NCBI RefSeq assembly: GCF_040395035.1
Contig: NZ_JBEBRB010000001.1
Location: 151,375-215,374 of the forward strand
Direction of reading: 5' to 3'
Length of the DNA: 64,000 nucleotides
Origin: Parapedobacter lycopersici_A
Lineage (GTDB): Bacteria; Bacteroidota; Bacteroidia; Sphingobacteriales; Sphingobacteriaceae
A program made the translations under genes and the position numbers. The first letter of the stretch is position 1; every line of letters begins with the position of its first letter. Positions 15,574-24,312 of the stretch are shown one piece after another. Under the pieces are notes generated by a model, which saw only the letters and a list, made by a program, of their open reading frames with translations, was not told the origin of the DNA and made no database searches.

Positions 15574-17514
15574 TTACCTCACCGGATCCAACGCTTCAAA
15601 CGGCGAGTTCTTGCTTACGAATTCCGGAACAATTTCTTTCATCTTCCGGACCACTCCGCTGCTATTTTTACGTTCATTCAGGGCGATCAACTCGTATACC
15701 ATGCGCTTGGCCACCTCGTGGTCAATGGGGTTTACTTTCGCAATATGGATTTTCTGATGGTATGTAGGTAATACTTTCTCGCCGTCATTTAGCAGCTCTT
15801 CATAGAGCTTTTCACCGCTTCGCAGGCCGGTATAAACGATTTCGATATCCTTCTCCGGTTTAAGTCCGGCAAGCTGGATCATTTTCCTCGCCAGGTCAAT
15901 GATCTTCACCGGATTGCCCATATCGAAGACATAGATTTCCCCTCCCTGTCCCATGGTGCCTGCCTCCAGCACCAGCTGCACTGCTTCAGGGATAGTCATA
16001 AAGTAACGGGTAATTTCGGGATGCGTAACGGTGATCGGTCCGCCTTTTTCGATCTGGGCCCTGAAACGGGGGATAACCGAGCCGTTCGAGCCAAGGACAT
16101 TGCCAAACCTTGTTGTGATAAAACGGGTTCCTTTCACCATTACCCCAACGCCGTTTGTCGCTGGCGTCAGCGGCATCGACTGTGTACCGTCCAAGCTCTG
16201 CGTATAAATCTCAGCAATACGTTTTGAAGCGCCCATCACATTGGTCGGATTTACGGCCTTATCGGTCGAAATCATCACAAATTTTTTGACCCCGAACAAA
16301 ATGGATAAATCGGCCACATTCTTCGTACCCCCAACATTGGTACTGACTGCTTCACCTGGATTCTTTTCCATCATCGGGACGTGCTTATATGCAGCAGCAT
16401 GATACACCAGCTCGGGGCGATAATCATTAAATATCTGATGCATGCGTTCCAGGTTCCGGATATCCGCAATGGTGATTACCACATTGCTATTGGGAAATTT
16501 CTCTTCGATTTCGAGCTGAATGTCATGCATAGGCGACTCGGCCTGGTCGCAAAGCACCAGCATCTGCGGCTCATAACGCAGCACCTGACGCACAATTTCC
16601 GATCCGATGGAACCCGCGGCACCGGTAATCAATATGCGCTTTCCGCAGAGGTCGTCGCAGACTTTATCGTTATTAATCTTAATCGGGGCGCGCTGCAACA
16701 GGTCTTCAATACGCAGGTTTTTGATCTGCTGTATTTTCAATCGACCGGATACCCACTCGGAAGCAGGGGGTACGGTAAGCACCTTAATCCCCAACCGCAG
16801 GCAACGCTCCACAATTACTTTTTTATCGCGGGTTCCCAGGTGATCCTTTACAAAAATCATCTGATCGATCGCATATTTCTTTTTGAGGGCGGCCAGGTCT
16901 TTGATGTGGTAAACCCGCTTTCGCTCAATATAGCTATTCAGCTTTCCCCGGCTGATATCAATGAAACCGACAATGACAAACTTGGTCTCTGTACTATTTT
17001 CCAAGGCCTGTTTGGCCATGATTGCATTTTGGTCTGCCCCATATATCAGCACCCTTACGGTATCCAGGTCGCGGACTTTACGAGTCAATATGAAATAAAT
17101 ATTTTTCACCGTGATGCGGAGCATGACCAGGAGAGAGGTTCCGATAAAGAAGTTAATCAGCAAAACGAGGCGAAGCTGCGTTCCTTTTATATCCAGCAAT
17201 GGGATAAGTGCCGAGTAGATGACGACCACATAGGCCGCGCTCGTAACCAGCATTGCCGAAAAAATCTTCAGCATGTCCCGTGTATCCGAATACCGAATCA
17301 GGCCGGTGTGGATCCGCATAAAATAGAAGACGGGCAGTGCCAGGCTACCGTAAACCGCGGTATAAATAAAGAAGTGTCCACGGACAATCTCCTGAAAATT
17401 AAATTGCTTGGCTATGAAATAGGAAAGCGTAAATGCCCAGGTCAGTAACAACAGATCCAAGAGCAATATCGCCCAGCGGGGGACGGTCTTGAAACGAAGT
17501 ATAAGTTCTTTCAT
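15574..17514 (-). CDS. Membrane-bound nucleotide-sugar 4,6-dehydratase, FlaA1/CapD type
   Basis: A 646-residue polysaccharide biosynthesis protein. The N-terminal third has four to five membrane helices (about 15-140), followed by a CoA-binding-like Rossmann region (about 150-270). The catalytic short-chain dehydrogenase domain begins near residue 298 with GAAGSIGSEIV and includes YHAAAYKHVPMMEKNP and STDKAVNPTNVMGASKR. The Met in the place of the usual catalytic Tyr is typical of inverting UDP-GlcNAc 4,6-dehydratases. It would make a deoxy-keto sugar for surface glycans or capsule. No glycosyltransferase genes are adjacent. A good promoter lies 150 bases upstream. Confidence 0.92.
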   Translation of the reverse strand: MKELILRFKTVPRWAILLLDLLLLTWAFTLSYFIAKQFNFQEIVRGHFFIYTAVYGSLALPVFYFMRIHTGLIRYSDTRDMLKIFSAMLVTSAAYVVVIYSALIPLLDIKGTQLRLVLLINFFIGTSLLVMLRITVKNIYFILTRKVRDLDTVRVLIYGADQNAIMAKQALENSTETKFVIVGFIDISRGKLNSYIERKRVYHIKDLAALKKKYAIDQMIFVKDHLGTRDKKVIVERCLRLGIKVLTVPPASEWVSGRLKIQQIKNLRIEDLLQRAPIKINNDKVCDDLCGKRILITGAAGSIGSEIVRQVLRYEPQMLVLCDQAESPMHDIQLEIEEKFPNSNVVITIADIRNLERMHQIFNDYRPELVYHAAAYKHVPMMEKNPGEAVSTNVGGTKNVADLSILFGVKKFVMISTDKAVNPTNVMGASKRIAEIYTQSLDGTQSMPLTPATNGVGVMVKGTRFITTRFGNVLGSNGSVIPRFRAQIEKGGPITVTHPEITRYFMTIPEAVQLVLEAGTMGQGGEIYVFDMGNPVKIIDLARKMIQLAGLKPEKDIEIVYTGLRSGEKLYEELLNDGEKVLPTYHQKIHIAKVNPIDHEVAKRMVYELIALNERKNSSGVVRKMKEIVPEFVSKNSPFEALDPVR

Positions 17515-17665
17515 GTGTTAGTGTTAAGTGCCTTCCCCCCTGCAAAATCAACCAGACCCGATTCTTGCCGCGTATATAGTTAAGAACCAGGCCAAACACA
17601 CATCACCCCCAAACTGCTCAATAACCCTGCCAAAAGCAAGTTATCCACATTGTAGGCATTTTGAA

Positions 17666-17694
17666 CAAAGATAATGCAATTTCCGAACATTCAA
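17666..17694 (-). promoter_or_regulatory. Promoter for the FlaA1/CapD-type gene
   Basis: On the minus strand, TATCTTTG (17673-17666) forms a perfect -7 element, and TTG at 17694-17692 stands 18 bases upstream as the -33 element. The leader to the ATG at 17514 would be about 145 bases. Confidence 0.6.
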
Positions 17695-17721
17695 TATACC
17701 CAATTGTACGTATTTTAGGGC

Positions 17722-17774
17722 AAAAGAAAAGGCTGCCTCCCACGCTGAGTACATAACCCAACTGGTAGGCAGCC
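17722..17774 (-). terminator. Terminator of the dapF-atp operon
   Basis: On the minus strand GGCTGCCT (17774-17767) pairs with AGGCAGCC (17738-17731) across a 28-base loop, followed by TTTTCTTTT. It lies 16 bases after the atpG stop. Confidence 0.75.
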
Positions 17775-17789
17775 CTTCCGTTTTGATTC

Positions 17790-18674
17790 TTAACCGTTGG
17801 ACAATGCAGCTGCTCCGCTCACGATTTCCGTCAGTTCGGTCGTGATTGCAGCCTGCCGGGCCTGGTTATAAGATAACTTCAATGCTTTCAGCAATTCGCC
17901 GGCATTATCTGTTGCCTTATCCATCGCGGTCATCCGGGCACCGTGTTCAGAAGCGTGTGAATCCAGTACCGCTTTGTACAGCTGTACCTTGATGGCCTTT
18001 GGAATCAATTCCTCAACGATCGCCTCTTTGTCCGGTTCAATAATGTAATCGACCTCGGCTTTGGGCTGTTCGGTTGTTACCGTTGCCGGCAACAGTGGCA
18101 ACAGTTGCTCGGTAGTCAGTATCTGCACGGCCGCATTCCGGAACCGGTTATATACCAGCTCTACCCGGTCATATGTACCCTCCGCGAACCCTTTCATAAT
18201 GGCCTCGGTGATTTTTGAGGTATTCTCAAAATTAAGGGTGGTAAACAACTCATTATTGTCGCCAACTACTTGATACCTGCGTTTCAAGTAATAATCCTGT
18301 GCCCTTTTCCCGATGGCAACAATATGTACATTGCCTGCCTGGAACTGGGCATTATACTTCGCGGTAATCAGCTGATTGGCCGTCTTTATCGCGTTGGTAT
18401 TAAATGCGCCCGCCAATCCTCTATTGGAGGCGATAACCACAACCAGTACTTTTTCCGGTTTGCGATCAACCGTATACGGCGATGCTCCGTCTTCTACACT
18501 GGCAGACACGTTGGCCAGAATTTCACGCAGCTTTTCTGCATACGGACGCAATTGTGTAATTGCATTGGTTGCCCGTTTGAGCTTAGCCGCGGAAACCATT
18601 TTCATGGCTTTCGTTATCTGTTGCGTAGATGTAACCGACGCAATACGATTTCTTACCTCTTTTAAGTTTGCCAT
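17790..18674 (-). CDS. atpG: ATP synthase F1 gamma subunit
   Basis: A 294-residue gamma subunit, the rotating central stalk of F1. It starts MANLKEVRNRIASVTSTQQITKAM, has VVIASNRGLAGAFNTN (about 80-95), and ends with the conserved helix, here MDKATDNAGELLKALKLSYNQARQAAI plus TELTEIVSGAAAL. Length is normal. It is the last gene of the operon, two bases after atpA, and is followed by a terminator. Confidence 0.98.
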   Translation of the reverse strand: MANLKEVRNRIASVTSTQQITKAMKMVSAAKLKRATNAITQLRPYAEKLREILANVSASVEDGASPYTVDRKPEKVLVVVIASNRGLAGAFNTNAIKTANQLITAKYNAQFQAGNVHIVAIGKRAQDYYLKRRYQVVGDNNELFTTLNFENTSKITEAIMKGFAEGTYDRVELVYNRFRNAAVQILTTEQLLPLLPATVTTEQPKAEVDYIIEPDKEAIVEELIPKAIKVQLYKAVLDSHASEHGARMTAMDKATDNAGELLKALKLSYNQARQAAITTELTEIVSGAAALSNG

Positions 18675-18676
18675 AG

Positions 18677-20251
18677 TTAGTACTTGCCTGCTAATTCTTT
18701 AGCTACGGTATCCAAAACGCCAGTCAGGTCATCGCTGAACTTACCCGCTTTCAATGCGCTCAGCACCTCAGGATGACGTTGCTCAAGTTGCTGTAAGTAT
18801 TCTGCTTCAAACTCTTTCACTTTGTTCACCGGTACGTTCCGGAACAACCCTTTGGTACCCGCATAGATGATGGCTACCTGCTTCTCTACTGCAACCGGTG
18901 AAAACTGGCCCTGTTTCAGGATTTCCACGTTACGCACCCCTTTATCCAATACCGCTTTCGTAGCCGCATCCAGGTCGGATCCGAATTTGGAGAATGCCTC
19001 AAGTTCGCGATACTGTGCCTGATCAAGTTTCAGCGTTCCAGCAACCTTCTTCATGGATTTGATCTGGGCATTACCACCCACGCGCGATACCGATATACCT
19101 ACGTTAATTGCAGGGCGGACACCGGCGTTGAACAGGTTGGATTCCAAGAATATCTGGCCATCTGTAATTGAGATCACGTTGGTCGGGATATAGGCCGACA
19201 CGTCACCCGCCTGGGTTTCAATGATCGGAAGTGCCGTAAGTGAACCTCCGCCTTTTACCAGGTGCCGAATGGACTCTGGCAAATCGTTCATCTGCTGCGC
19301 GATGGTGTCTGATGTATTGACCTTAGCCGCACGTTCCAATAAACGGCTGTGCAGGTAAAATACGTCACCCGGATACGCCTCACGGCCCGGCGGGCGGCGT
19401 AATAATAACGACACCTCACGGTATGCCACAGCCTGTTTAGACAAGTCATCATAGATGATCAGGGCAGGGCGGCCGGTATCACGGAAAAATTCCCCGATTG
19501 CGGCGCCAGCCATCGGAGCATAGAACTGCATGGGAGCAGGGTCCGCCGCCGATGCGGAAACGACAACCGTATAAGGCATTGCCCCATTTTCTTCCAACGT
19601 ACGCACGATGTTTGCTACGGTAGAGCTTTTTTGACCAACAGCTACATAAATACAATATACCGGCTGGCCGGCATCGTAAAATTCTTTTTGATTGATGATC
19701 GTGTCGATACAAACGGCTGTCTTACCCGTCTGGCGGTCGCCGATCACCAGCTCGCGCTGTCCGCGGCCAATGGGGATCATGGCGTCAATCGCCTTAATAC
19801 CGGTTTGCAGAGGCTCGTTCACCGGTTGACGGTAAATAACACCCGGGGCTTTACGCTCGATGGGCATTTCGTATGTTTCACCGACGATAGGTCCCTTTCC
19901 ATCAATTGGCTGGCCCAGGGTATTCACCACCCGACCCAACATGCCTTCACCCACTTTAATGGAAGCAATCCGGCGGGTACGCTTAATGGTATCACCTTCC
20001 TTGATCTCATCGGAAGGGCCCAGGAGCACGACGCCCACATTATCTTCTTCAAGGTTCAATACGATACCCTGTAATCCATTCTCAAATTCAACCAGTTCAC
20101 CGGACTGAACTTGCGTTAAGCCGTAAATCCGTGCAATACCGTCGCCTACCTGCAATACGGTACCCACTTCCTCAAGTTCGGCTTCTGATTTGAAGCCCGA
20201 CAATTGCTCTCTTAAAATTGCCGATACTTCATCTGGTCTTACCTCTATCAT
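18677..20251 (-). CDS. atpA: ATP synthase F1 alpha subunit
   Basis: A 524-residue alpha subunit, the non-catalytic nucleotide-binding partner of beta in F1. It shows the Walker A GDRQTGKTA, the MPIGRGQRELVIGD lead, the ATPase alpha/beta signature PGREAYPGDVFYLHSRLLER, and the C-terminal helical domain. The N-terminal IRPDEVSAILREQL helix contacts delta. It lies 57 bases after atpH. The catalytic beta subunit (atpD) is not in this operon. Confidence 0.99.
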   Translation of the reverse strand: MIEVRPDEVSAILREQLSGFKSEAELEEVGTVLQVGDGIARIYGLTQVQSGELVEFENGLQGIVLNLEEDNVGVVLLGPSDEIKEGDTIKRTRRIASIKVGEGMLGRVVNTLGQPIDGKGPIVGETYEMPIERKAPGVIYRQPVNEPLQTGIKAIDAMIPIGRGQRELVIGDRQTGKTAVCIDTIINQKEFYDAGQPVYCIYVAVGQKSSTVANIVRTLEENGAMPYTVVVSASAADPAPMQFYAPMAGAAIGEFFRDTGRPALIIYDDLSKQAVAYREVSLLLRRPPGREAYPGDVFYLHSRLLERAAKVNTSDTIAQQMNDLPESIRHLVKGGGSLTALPIIETQAGDVSAYIPTNVISITDGQIFLESNLFNAGVRPAINVGISVSRVGGNAQIKSMKKVAGTLKLDQAQYRELEAFSKFGSDLDAATKAVLDKGVRNVEILKQGQFSPVAVEKQVAIIYAGTKGLFRNVPVNKVKEFEAEYLQQLEQRHPEVLSALKAGKFSDDLTGVLDTVAKELAGKY

Positions 20252-20308
20252 TTTTTTTGTATTAGGGGTTTTTGATACTTATAACTTTTATATCCCGGTC
20301 GGGGAAAA

Positions 20309-20857
20309 TCAATTCACGCTGCTTGATTCGAAATGACGTTCCAGTTTATGGAGCCGTCCTGCGAGACTGGCATCAATCTGCCGGTCACCCACCCGCACCA
20401 CAAAGCCGCCGATTAATGCGGGGTCGACTTCGTTATGCAGTACCACTTCTTTGTTAATCTCTTTTGCGATCGCATTTTTCAACGCGTCAAGATTAGCTTC
20501 CGACAGTGCCGACGCTGATGCTACCGTAGCATGCACAATGCCTTTTACGTCGTTGTATTCACGGATAAATTCCTGCGCTGTCGGATACAGGATTCCTGCA
20601 CGGCCCTTACGCACCATAATATGGAAAAAGGCCATCACGGACGGATGGACTTTCTTTTCAAACAACGCATTCAGTATGTTACTTTTCTTGTCTCCCTTCA
20701 CAATGGGATTACGGAATATCGCCTGCAGCTCCTTATTGGTATACAACACATCAATGAACTGTTCCATATCCTGCTTTACCTCCTCGAGAACACCCCGTTC
20801 CTGTGACAGATCAATAAGTGATTTTGCGTACCGGGAGGCGACTTTAAACTCTGACAT
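20309..20857 (-). CDS. atpH: ATP synthase F1 delta subunit
   Basis: A 182-residue delta (OSCP) subunit, the upper end of the peripheral stalk that joins F1 to the b subunits. It starts SEFKVASRYAKSLIDLSQERG, has the helical N-domain, and carries the family C-terminal signature LIGGFVVRVGDRQIDASLAGRL. It lies 27 bases after atpF and 57 before atpA, in the usual order. Confidence 0.97.
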   Translation of the reverse strand: MSEFKVASRYAKSLIDLSQERGVLEEVKQDMEQFIDVLYTNKELQAIFRNPIVKGDKKSNILNALFEKKVHPSVMAFFHIMVRKGRAGILYPTAQEFIREYNDVKGIVHATVASASALSEANLDALKNAIAKEINKEVVLHNEVDPALIGGFVVRVGDRQIDASLAGRLHKLERHFESSSVN

Positions 20858-20884
20858 ATCGTTATGCGATTAGCTTAGGGCTTC

Positions 20885-21385
20885 TTAATTCAATTTTACG
20901 TCCTTAAGCAAGTCGGCCACCAATGCTTCCTGCTTTTTATCGTCTTCAAATTCCTTTTGGAGTACCTTCTTCGCTATTTCCAGCGAAAGCGAAGAAACCT
21001 GGTCCTTAACTTCAGCAAGCGCCCGTTTCTTCTGGTCATCGATCTCCTTTTTTGCCTGTTCGATCAGTTTAGCCCCCTCAGTCTGTGCCAGGGTTTTGGC
21101 ATCGGCAACGATCTGGTCTTTCAGCACCTTGGCTTCCTTAAGGATGACATCGCGCTCGGCGCGTGCCTCTTTAAGCAGCTGTTCGTTTTCACTCGTCAGG
21201 CGTGCCATTTCCTCCTTGGCCTTTTCGGCAGAAGTCAATGCGTCTTCGATCGACTTTTCACGTTCTCCTATCGCCTCCATGATGGGTTTCCAGGCAAACT
21301 TCCGCAAAAGCAGCAACAACAGCAGGAATGCGATTAATGTCCAAAATACCAATCCGTAACTCGGATTGCCAATATCAAAATTCAT
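20885..21385 (-). CDS. atpF: ATP synthase F0 b subunit
   Basis: A 166-residue b subunit. One membrane helix (about 9-28, GLVFWTLIAFLLLLLLLRKF) is followed by a long charged coiled coil rich in Lys, Glu and Ala that forms the peripheral stalk. Length and layout are standard. It sits between atpE (87 bases upstream) and atpH. Confidence 0.97.
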   Translation of the reverse strand: MNFDIGNPSYGLVFWTLIAFLLLLLLLRKFAWKPIMEAIGEREKSIEDALTSAEKAKEEMARLTSENEQLLKEARAERDVILKEAKVLKDQIVADAKTLAQTEGAKLIEQAKKEIDDQKKRALAEVKDQVSSLSLEIAKKVLQKEFEDDKKQEALVADLLKDVKLN

Positions 21386-21472
21386 ATTGCACGTTTAAGT
21401 ATTAGTGTGTCAAGCAATAAAGGCCGGATACAGGACCAACCGTCAGGGATCCGGCCTTTGTATTCAGTAACC

Positions 21473-21688
21473 TTACGCTGGGTTGTTACCCATCAATGCT
21501 ACTACCACTGCAAAAAGTGCCACACCTTCAATAAGGGCAGCTGCAATAATCATAGCGGTCTGAATTTTAGATGCAGCTTCAGGCTGGCGTGCGATACCTT
21601 CCATCGCCTTGCCACCTACTTGTCCGATACCGATACCGGCACCGATCACTGCTAATCCGGCACCGAGTGCCGCAATTGAACCTACCAT
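21473..21688 (-). CDS. atpE: ATP synthase F0 c subunit
   Basis: A 71-residue proteolipid forming the rotor ring. Two membrane helices flank the polar loop ARQPEA. The ion-binding carboxylate is Glu54 in AALIEGVALF. A Gln is present at position 23 (IGIGQVGGK), as in sodium-coupled rings, but the residues after Glu54 are Gly-Val rather than Ser-Thr, so proton coupling is more likely. Normal length for the family. Confidence 0.97.
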   Translation of the reverse strand: MVGSIAALGAGLAVIGAGIGIGQVGGKAMEGIARQPEAASKIQTAMIIAAALIEGVALFAVVVALMGNNPA

Positions 21689-21731
21689 AATAAAATTATT
21701 TAATATATAGTTAATAGATAAGGATTTACCA

Positions 21732-22820
21732 TTAATGATGCTCTTCTACCGCCATGCCGATAAACAACGCGGTAAGCAACGTAAATATAAAAGCCTGTAA
21801 AAAAGCGACCAGCAATTCCAGCACGTTCATGAACAATACAAACGCGAGGGAAACAGGCGTGATTACCGTGGCTAATGAATTAAATACAAAAATTAACGAA
21901 ATTAAGCTCAGGATAACGATGTGACCCGCGGTGATGTTAGCAAACAAACGGATCATCAGCGCAAACGGCTTGGATATTACACCTACTAATTCTACCGGAA
22001 TCATGATGGGGTAAAGCCACCAGGGTACATGAGGTTTCAGGATGTGTCCCCAATAGTATTTATTCCCGTTCACATTGACCACAACCAATACAACCAACGC
22101 GAGGGCAAGGGTGGTAGCAATATTCCCGGTCACGTTAGCCGCGCCCGGAAAAATAGGAATCAAGCCCAGTAAATTATTAAACCAGATAAAGAAGAAAATC
22201 GTAAGCAGCAGCGGCATAAACTTCGCATACGTATGTCCGATATTCGGACGGGCAATATCATCCCGCACAAAAATAATGATTGGCTCGATAAGGGATTGAA
22301 ACCCTTTCGGCGCCTTACCTACACGCTTCTTATATGCCCCCGCCACGGAAGAAAATATCAACACCAGCAGGATTACGGATAAAAACATGGCAGCCACGTT
22401 CTTCGTAATGGAAAAGTCCCACACCTTAGCTGAAGCTGCTTCGTCCACTTCACCTGAAGCACCAACTACCCGGATTTTCTTTTTGTCAACCCAACGGTAG
22501 GTATAATGCTTCCCCTGGTGATCCTGCTCTCCGTGGTGGAATGCTGAAGAAAGGAAAACATCAAATCCCTTATCGGTATACAGGATAACCGGAAGGGGAA
22601 TAGAAGTATGGCCCCACAGGTGCCAGTCATGGGAATCGCTGATGTGCTCCATGATCACTTCAGTTGGTTTGAAAACCTCGGCATCATGCGCTCCATGGCT
22701 TTCGACAGTAGCACTGTCTGTTTCGGCAGGAGCTGCCTGAATGGTGGAAAAGGTCGCTAAAACAGCAAAAAATACGATAAAGCTGATTTTTTTTGAAGTG
22801 AAAAAGTGCCTAAAATCCAT
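21732..22820 (-). CDS. atpB: ATP synthase F0 a subunit with long N-terminal extension
   Basis: A 362-residue a subunit, about 90-120 residues longer than the E. coli protein. It begins with a cleavable-looking signal peptide (about 1-29, ending TIQAA), then a His-rich domain of about 110 residues (several His around 40-95) that should lie outside the cytoplasmic membrane. The membrane part starts near 135 and includes the conserved ion-channel Arg in KPFALMIRLFANITAGHIV. The extension is, as far as I know, usual in Bacteroidota. It lies 14 bases after the atpI-like gene. Confidence 0.96.
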   Translation of the reverse strand: MDFRHFFTSKKISFIVFFAVLATFSTIQAAPAETDSATVESHGAHDAEVFKPTEVIMEHISDSHDWHLWGHTSIPLPVILYTDKGFDVFLSSAFHHGEQDHQGKHYTYRWVDKKKIRVVGASGEVDEAASAKVWDFSITKNVAAMFLSVILLVLIFSSVAGAYKKRVGKAPKGFQSLIEPIIIFVRDDIARPNIGHTYAKFMPLLLTIFFFIWFNNLLGLIPIFPGAANVTGNIATTLALALVVLVVVNVNGNKYYWGHILKPHVPWWLYPIMIPVELVGVISKPFALMIRLFANITAGHIVILSLISLIFVFNSLATVITPVSLAFVLFMNVLELLVAFLQAFIFTLLTALFIGMAVEEHH

Positions 22821-22834
22821 CTATTCCCAATTTT

Positions 22835-23224
22835 TTATGTCTGATTTTGGTCGCGCAAGTTACGCAACAAACATATAACTTCAAAGAGCGTGAACAAGAA
22901 ATATAATGAAAAAAAATTGATTGCTGTAAGCAGCTTATTTTCAGGAAATTTTATGATCAATACGGCAATTACAACCAAACTGATCAGCAGCTTCAAAAAA
23001 AGCCCTCCCATGAGGCTGAGAATGGACACCTGCCCCCCTTTCCGAATGCCAATATCGCTCAACCCGTAAGCCAAGCCGGTAAGCAAGAAAATCACAGCAA
23101 AGAGCAGCCAGAAATGCGGACTCAATACGGGCACGGTTTCCAGAAAATGCTGCAAGCCCAATGCCAGCAGCGCAACCGCCAGGGAAAACGAGACATACAG
23201 AATGGCGAAACGCGAAAATTTCAT
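22835..23224 (-). CDS. Small membrane protein in AtpI position
   Basis: A 129-residue protein when started at 23224 (MKFSRFAILYVSF), with four predicted membrane helices (about 6-24, 36-54, 66-84 and 92-112). It sits between dapF and atpB, the place of atpI, which helps assemble the c-ring in other bacteria. Sequence likeness to AtpI is not clear to me; the call rests on topology, size and position. A longer frame up to 23266 would overlap dapF and is less likely. Confidence 0.7.
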   Translation of the reverse strand: MKFSRFAILYVSFSLAVALLALGLQHFLETVPVLSPHFWLLFAVIFLLTGLAYGLSDIGIRKGGQVSILSLMGGLFLKLLISLVVIAVLIIKFPENKLLTAINFFSLYFLFTLFEVICLLRNLRDQNQT

Positions 23225-23237
23225 TTGCCTATTTATA

Positions 23238-24023
23238 TTACCAGGCCACCTCGCCTTTAAAGACAAACTGCGCCGGTCCTACCAGATAGACCTCGGAGAA
23301 TTCATCGCCCTGCCTACGGAACTGGATATTCAATTGTCCGCCGGCAACCCGAATCGGTGTCTGCGTATCGCCGGATTTACCCGTTTTATACGCCATGGCC
23401 AACGCTACCGCCGTAGCCCCTGTACCGCAGGCCAGAGTTTCGTCTTCCACGCCACGTTCATAAGTGCGCACAAAATAACCCGCTCCCTCCGGCTGCACGA
23501 AATTAACGTTAATGCCCTGTGCCCGGAATGTATCGTTATAGCGTATCTTCTGCCCTTCGGCGACTACAGGGAACGCAGCCAGGTCATTTACTTCCTGCAC
23601 ATAGTGGGGTGATCCGGTATTTAAAACATAAGCGCCTGCCTGTTGTTCGATTTTATCGACATCCGTCATTTTAAGATGTATCAGTCCATTGCCTGCAATA
23701 CGGGCATGATGCCGTCCGTCTGCTGCCAAAAAGTCAGCTTCCGAGTCAATCAGTCGTATATCCCGTGCGAATGCCACGATGCAGCGTCCGCCATTGCCGC
23801 ACATACTGCCTTCCCCGCCATCGGCATTGAAATAAACCATTTCAAAATCATAACCGTCGATGGACTGCAACAGCATCAGGCCATCTCCCCCGATGCCGAA
23901 CCGCCGGTCGCAAAGCTGACGCACCAGCGCTTCGTTATTTCGGTCAAAAAAGCCCGTTCTGTTGTCAAACAGGATAAAATCATTCCCTGCGCCCTGGTAC
24001 TTATAAAATGGATATGCCGCCAT
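23238..24023 (-). CDS. dapF: Diaminopimelate epimerase
   Basis: A 261-residue cofactor-free racemase that turns LL-diaminopimelate into the meso form for lysine and peptidoglycan. Both catalytic cysteines are present: Cys75 in GSMCGNGGRC and Cys199 in LACGTGATAVA. The N-terminal FYKYQGAGNDFILFDN signature sets the start at 24023 rather than 24071. The gene is 13 bases upstream of the atpI-like gene, so the atp genes are probably transcribed from the dapF promoter, giving an odd but compact pairing of a cell-wall gene with ATP synthase. Confidence 0.97.
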   Translation of the reverse strand: MAAYPFYKYQGAGNDFILFDNRTGFFDRNNEALVRQLCDRRFGIGGDGLMLLQSIDGYDFEMVYFNADGGEGSMCGNGGRCIVAFARDIRLIDSEADFLAADGRHHARIAGNGLIHLKMTDVDKIEQQAGAYVLNTGSPHYVQEVNDLAAFPVVAEGQKIRYNDTFRAQGINVNFVQPEGAGYFVRTYERGVEDETLACGTGATAVALAMAYKTGKSGDTQTPIRVAGGQLNIQFRRQGDEFSEVYLVGPAQFVFKGEVAW

Positions 24024-24048
24024 GGATGCCACTGTATTATTCAATCGC

Positions 24049-24056
24049 CAAAGGTA
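24049..24056 (-). promoter_or_regulatory. Likely -7 promoter element for dapF and the atp operon
   Basis: TACCTTTG on the minus strand, an exact TAnnTTTG match ending 25 bases before the dapF ATG. A TTG lies at 24084-24082, five bases further than ideal for a -33 element. Confidence 0.5.
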
Positions 24057-24234
24057 ATCAAATCTGTCCAATAATCAGCTACAACAGCAGGCAGCTGCAA
24101 ATAGCCGGGCGACAGGCACAACGCGGCAAACGACAGTCAGCTGCCGGCAGTAGCCTGTGGTCGATAAGTAATACCTAATTGCACCGGAAATACGCCTGCT
24201 TTAACATTATTTAACAGAAAAACCGGTCTTCCCA

Positions 24235-24267
24235 TTTGTTTTAGGGTCACAAATGGTATTACATTTG
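24235..24267 (+). promoter_or_regulatory. Promoter for the htrA-like protease gene
   Basis: TTTG (24235-24238) and TACATTTG (24260-24267) are separated by 21 bases, matching the Bacteroidota -33/-7 pattern. The leader would be about 40 bases. Confidence 0.65.
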
Positions 24268-24312
24268 AACAATTGCTAATAACAGCAAATCATACTATAA
24301 TATTATTGCATT

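Noticed and set aside
16381..17448. 355-residue plus-strand ORF
   Set aside because: It is the antisense shadow of the FlaA1/CapD-type gene, whose motifs are complete; the composition (many His, Gln, Asn) is typical of a shadow.
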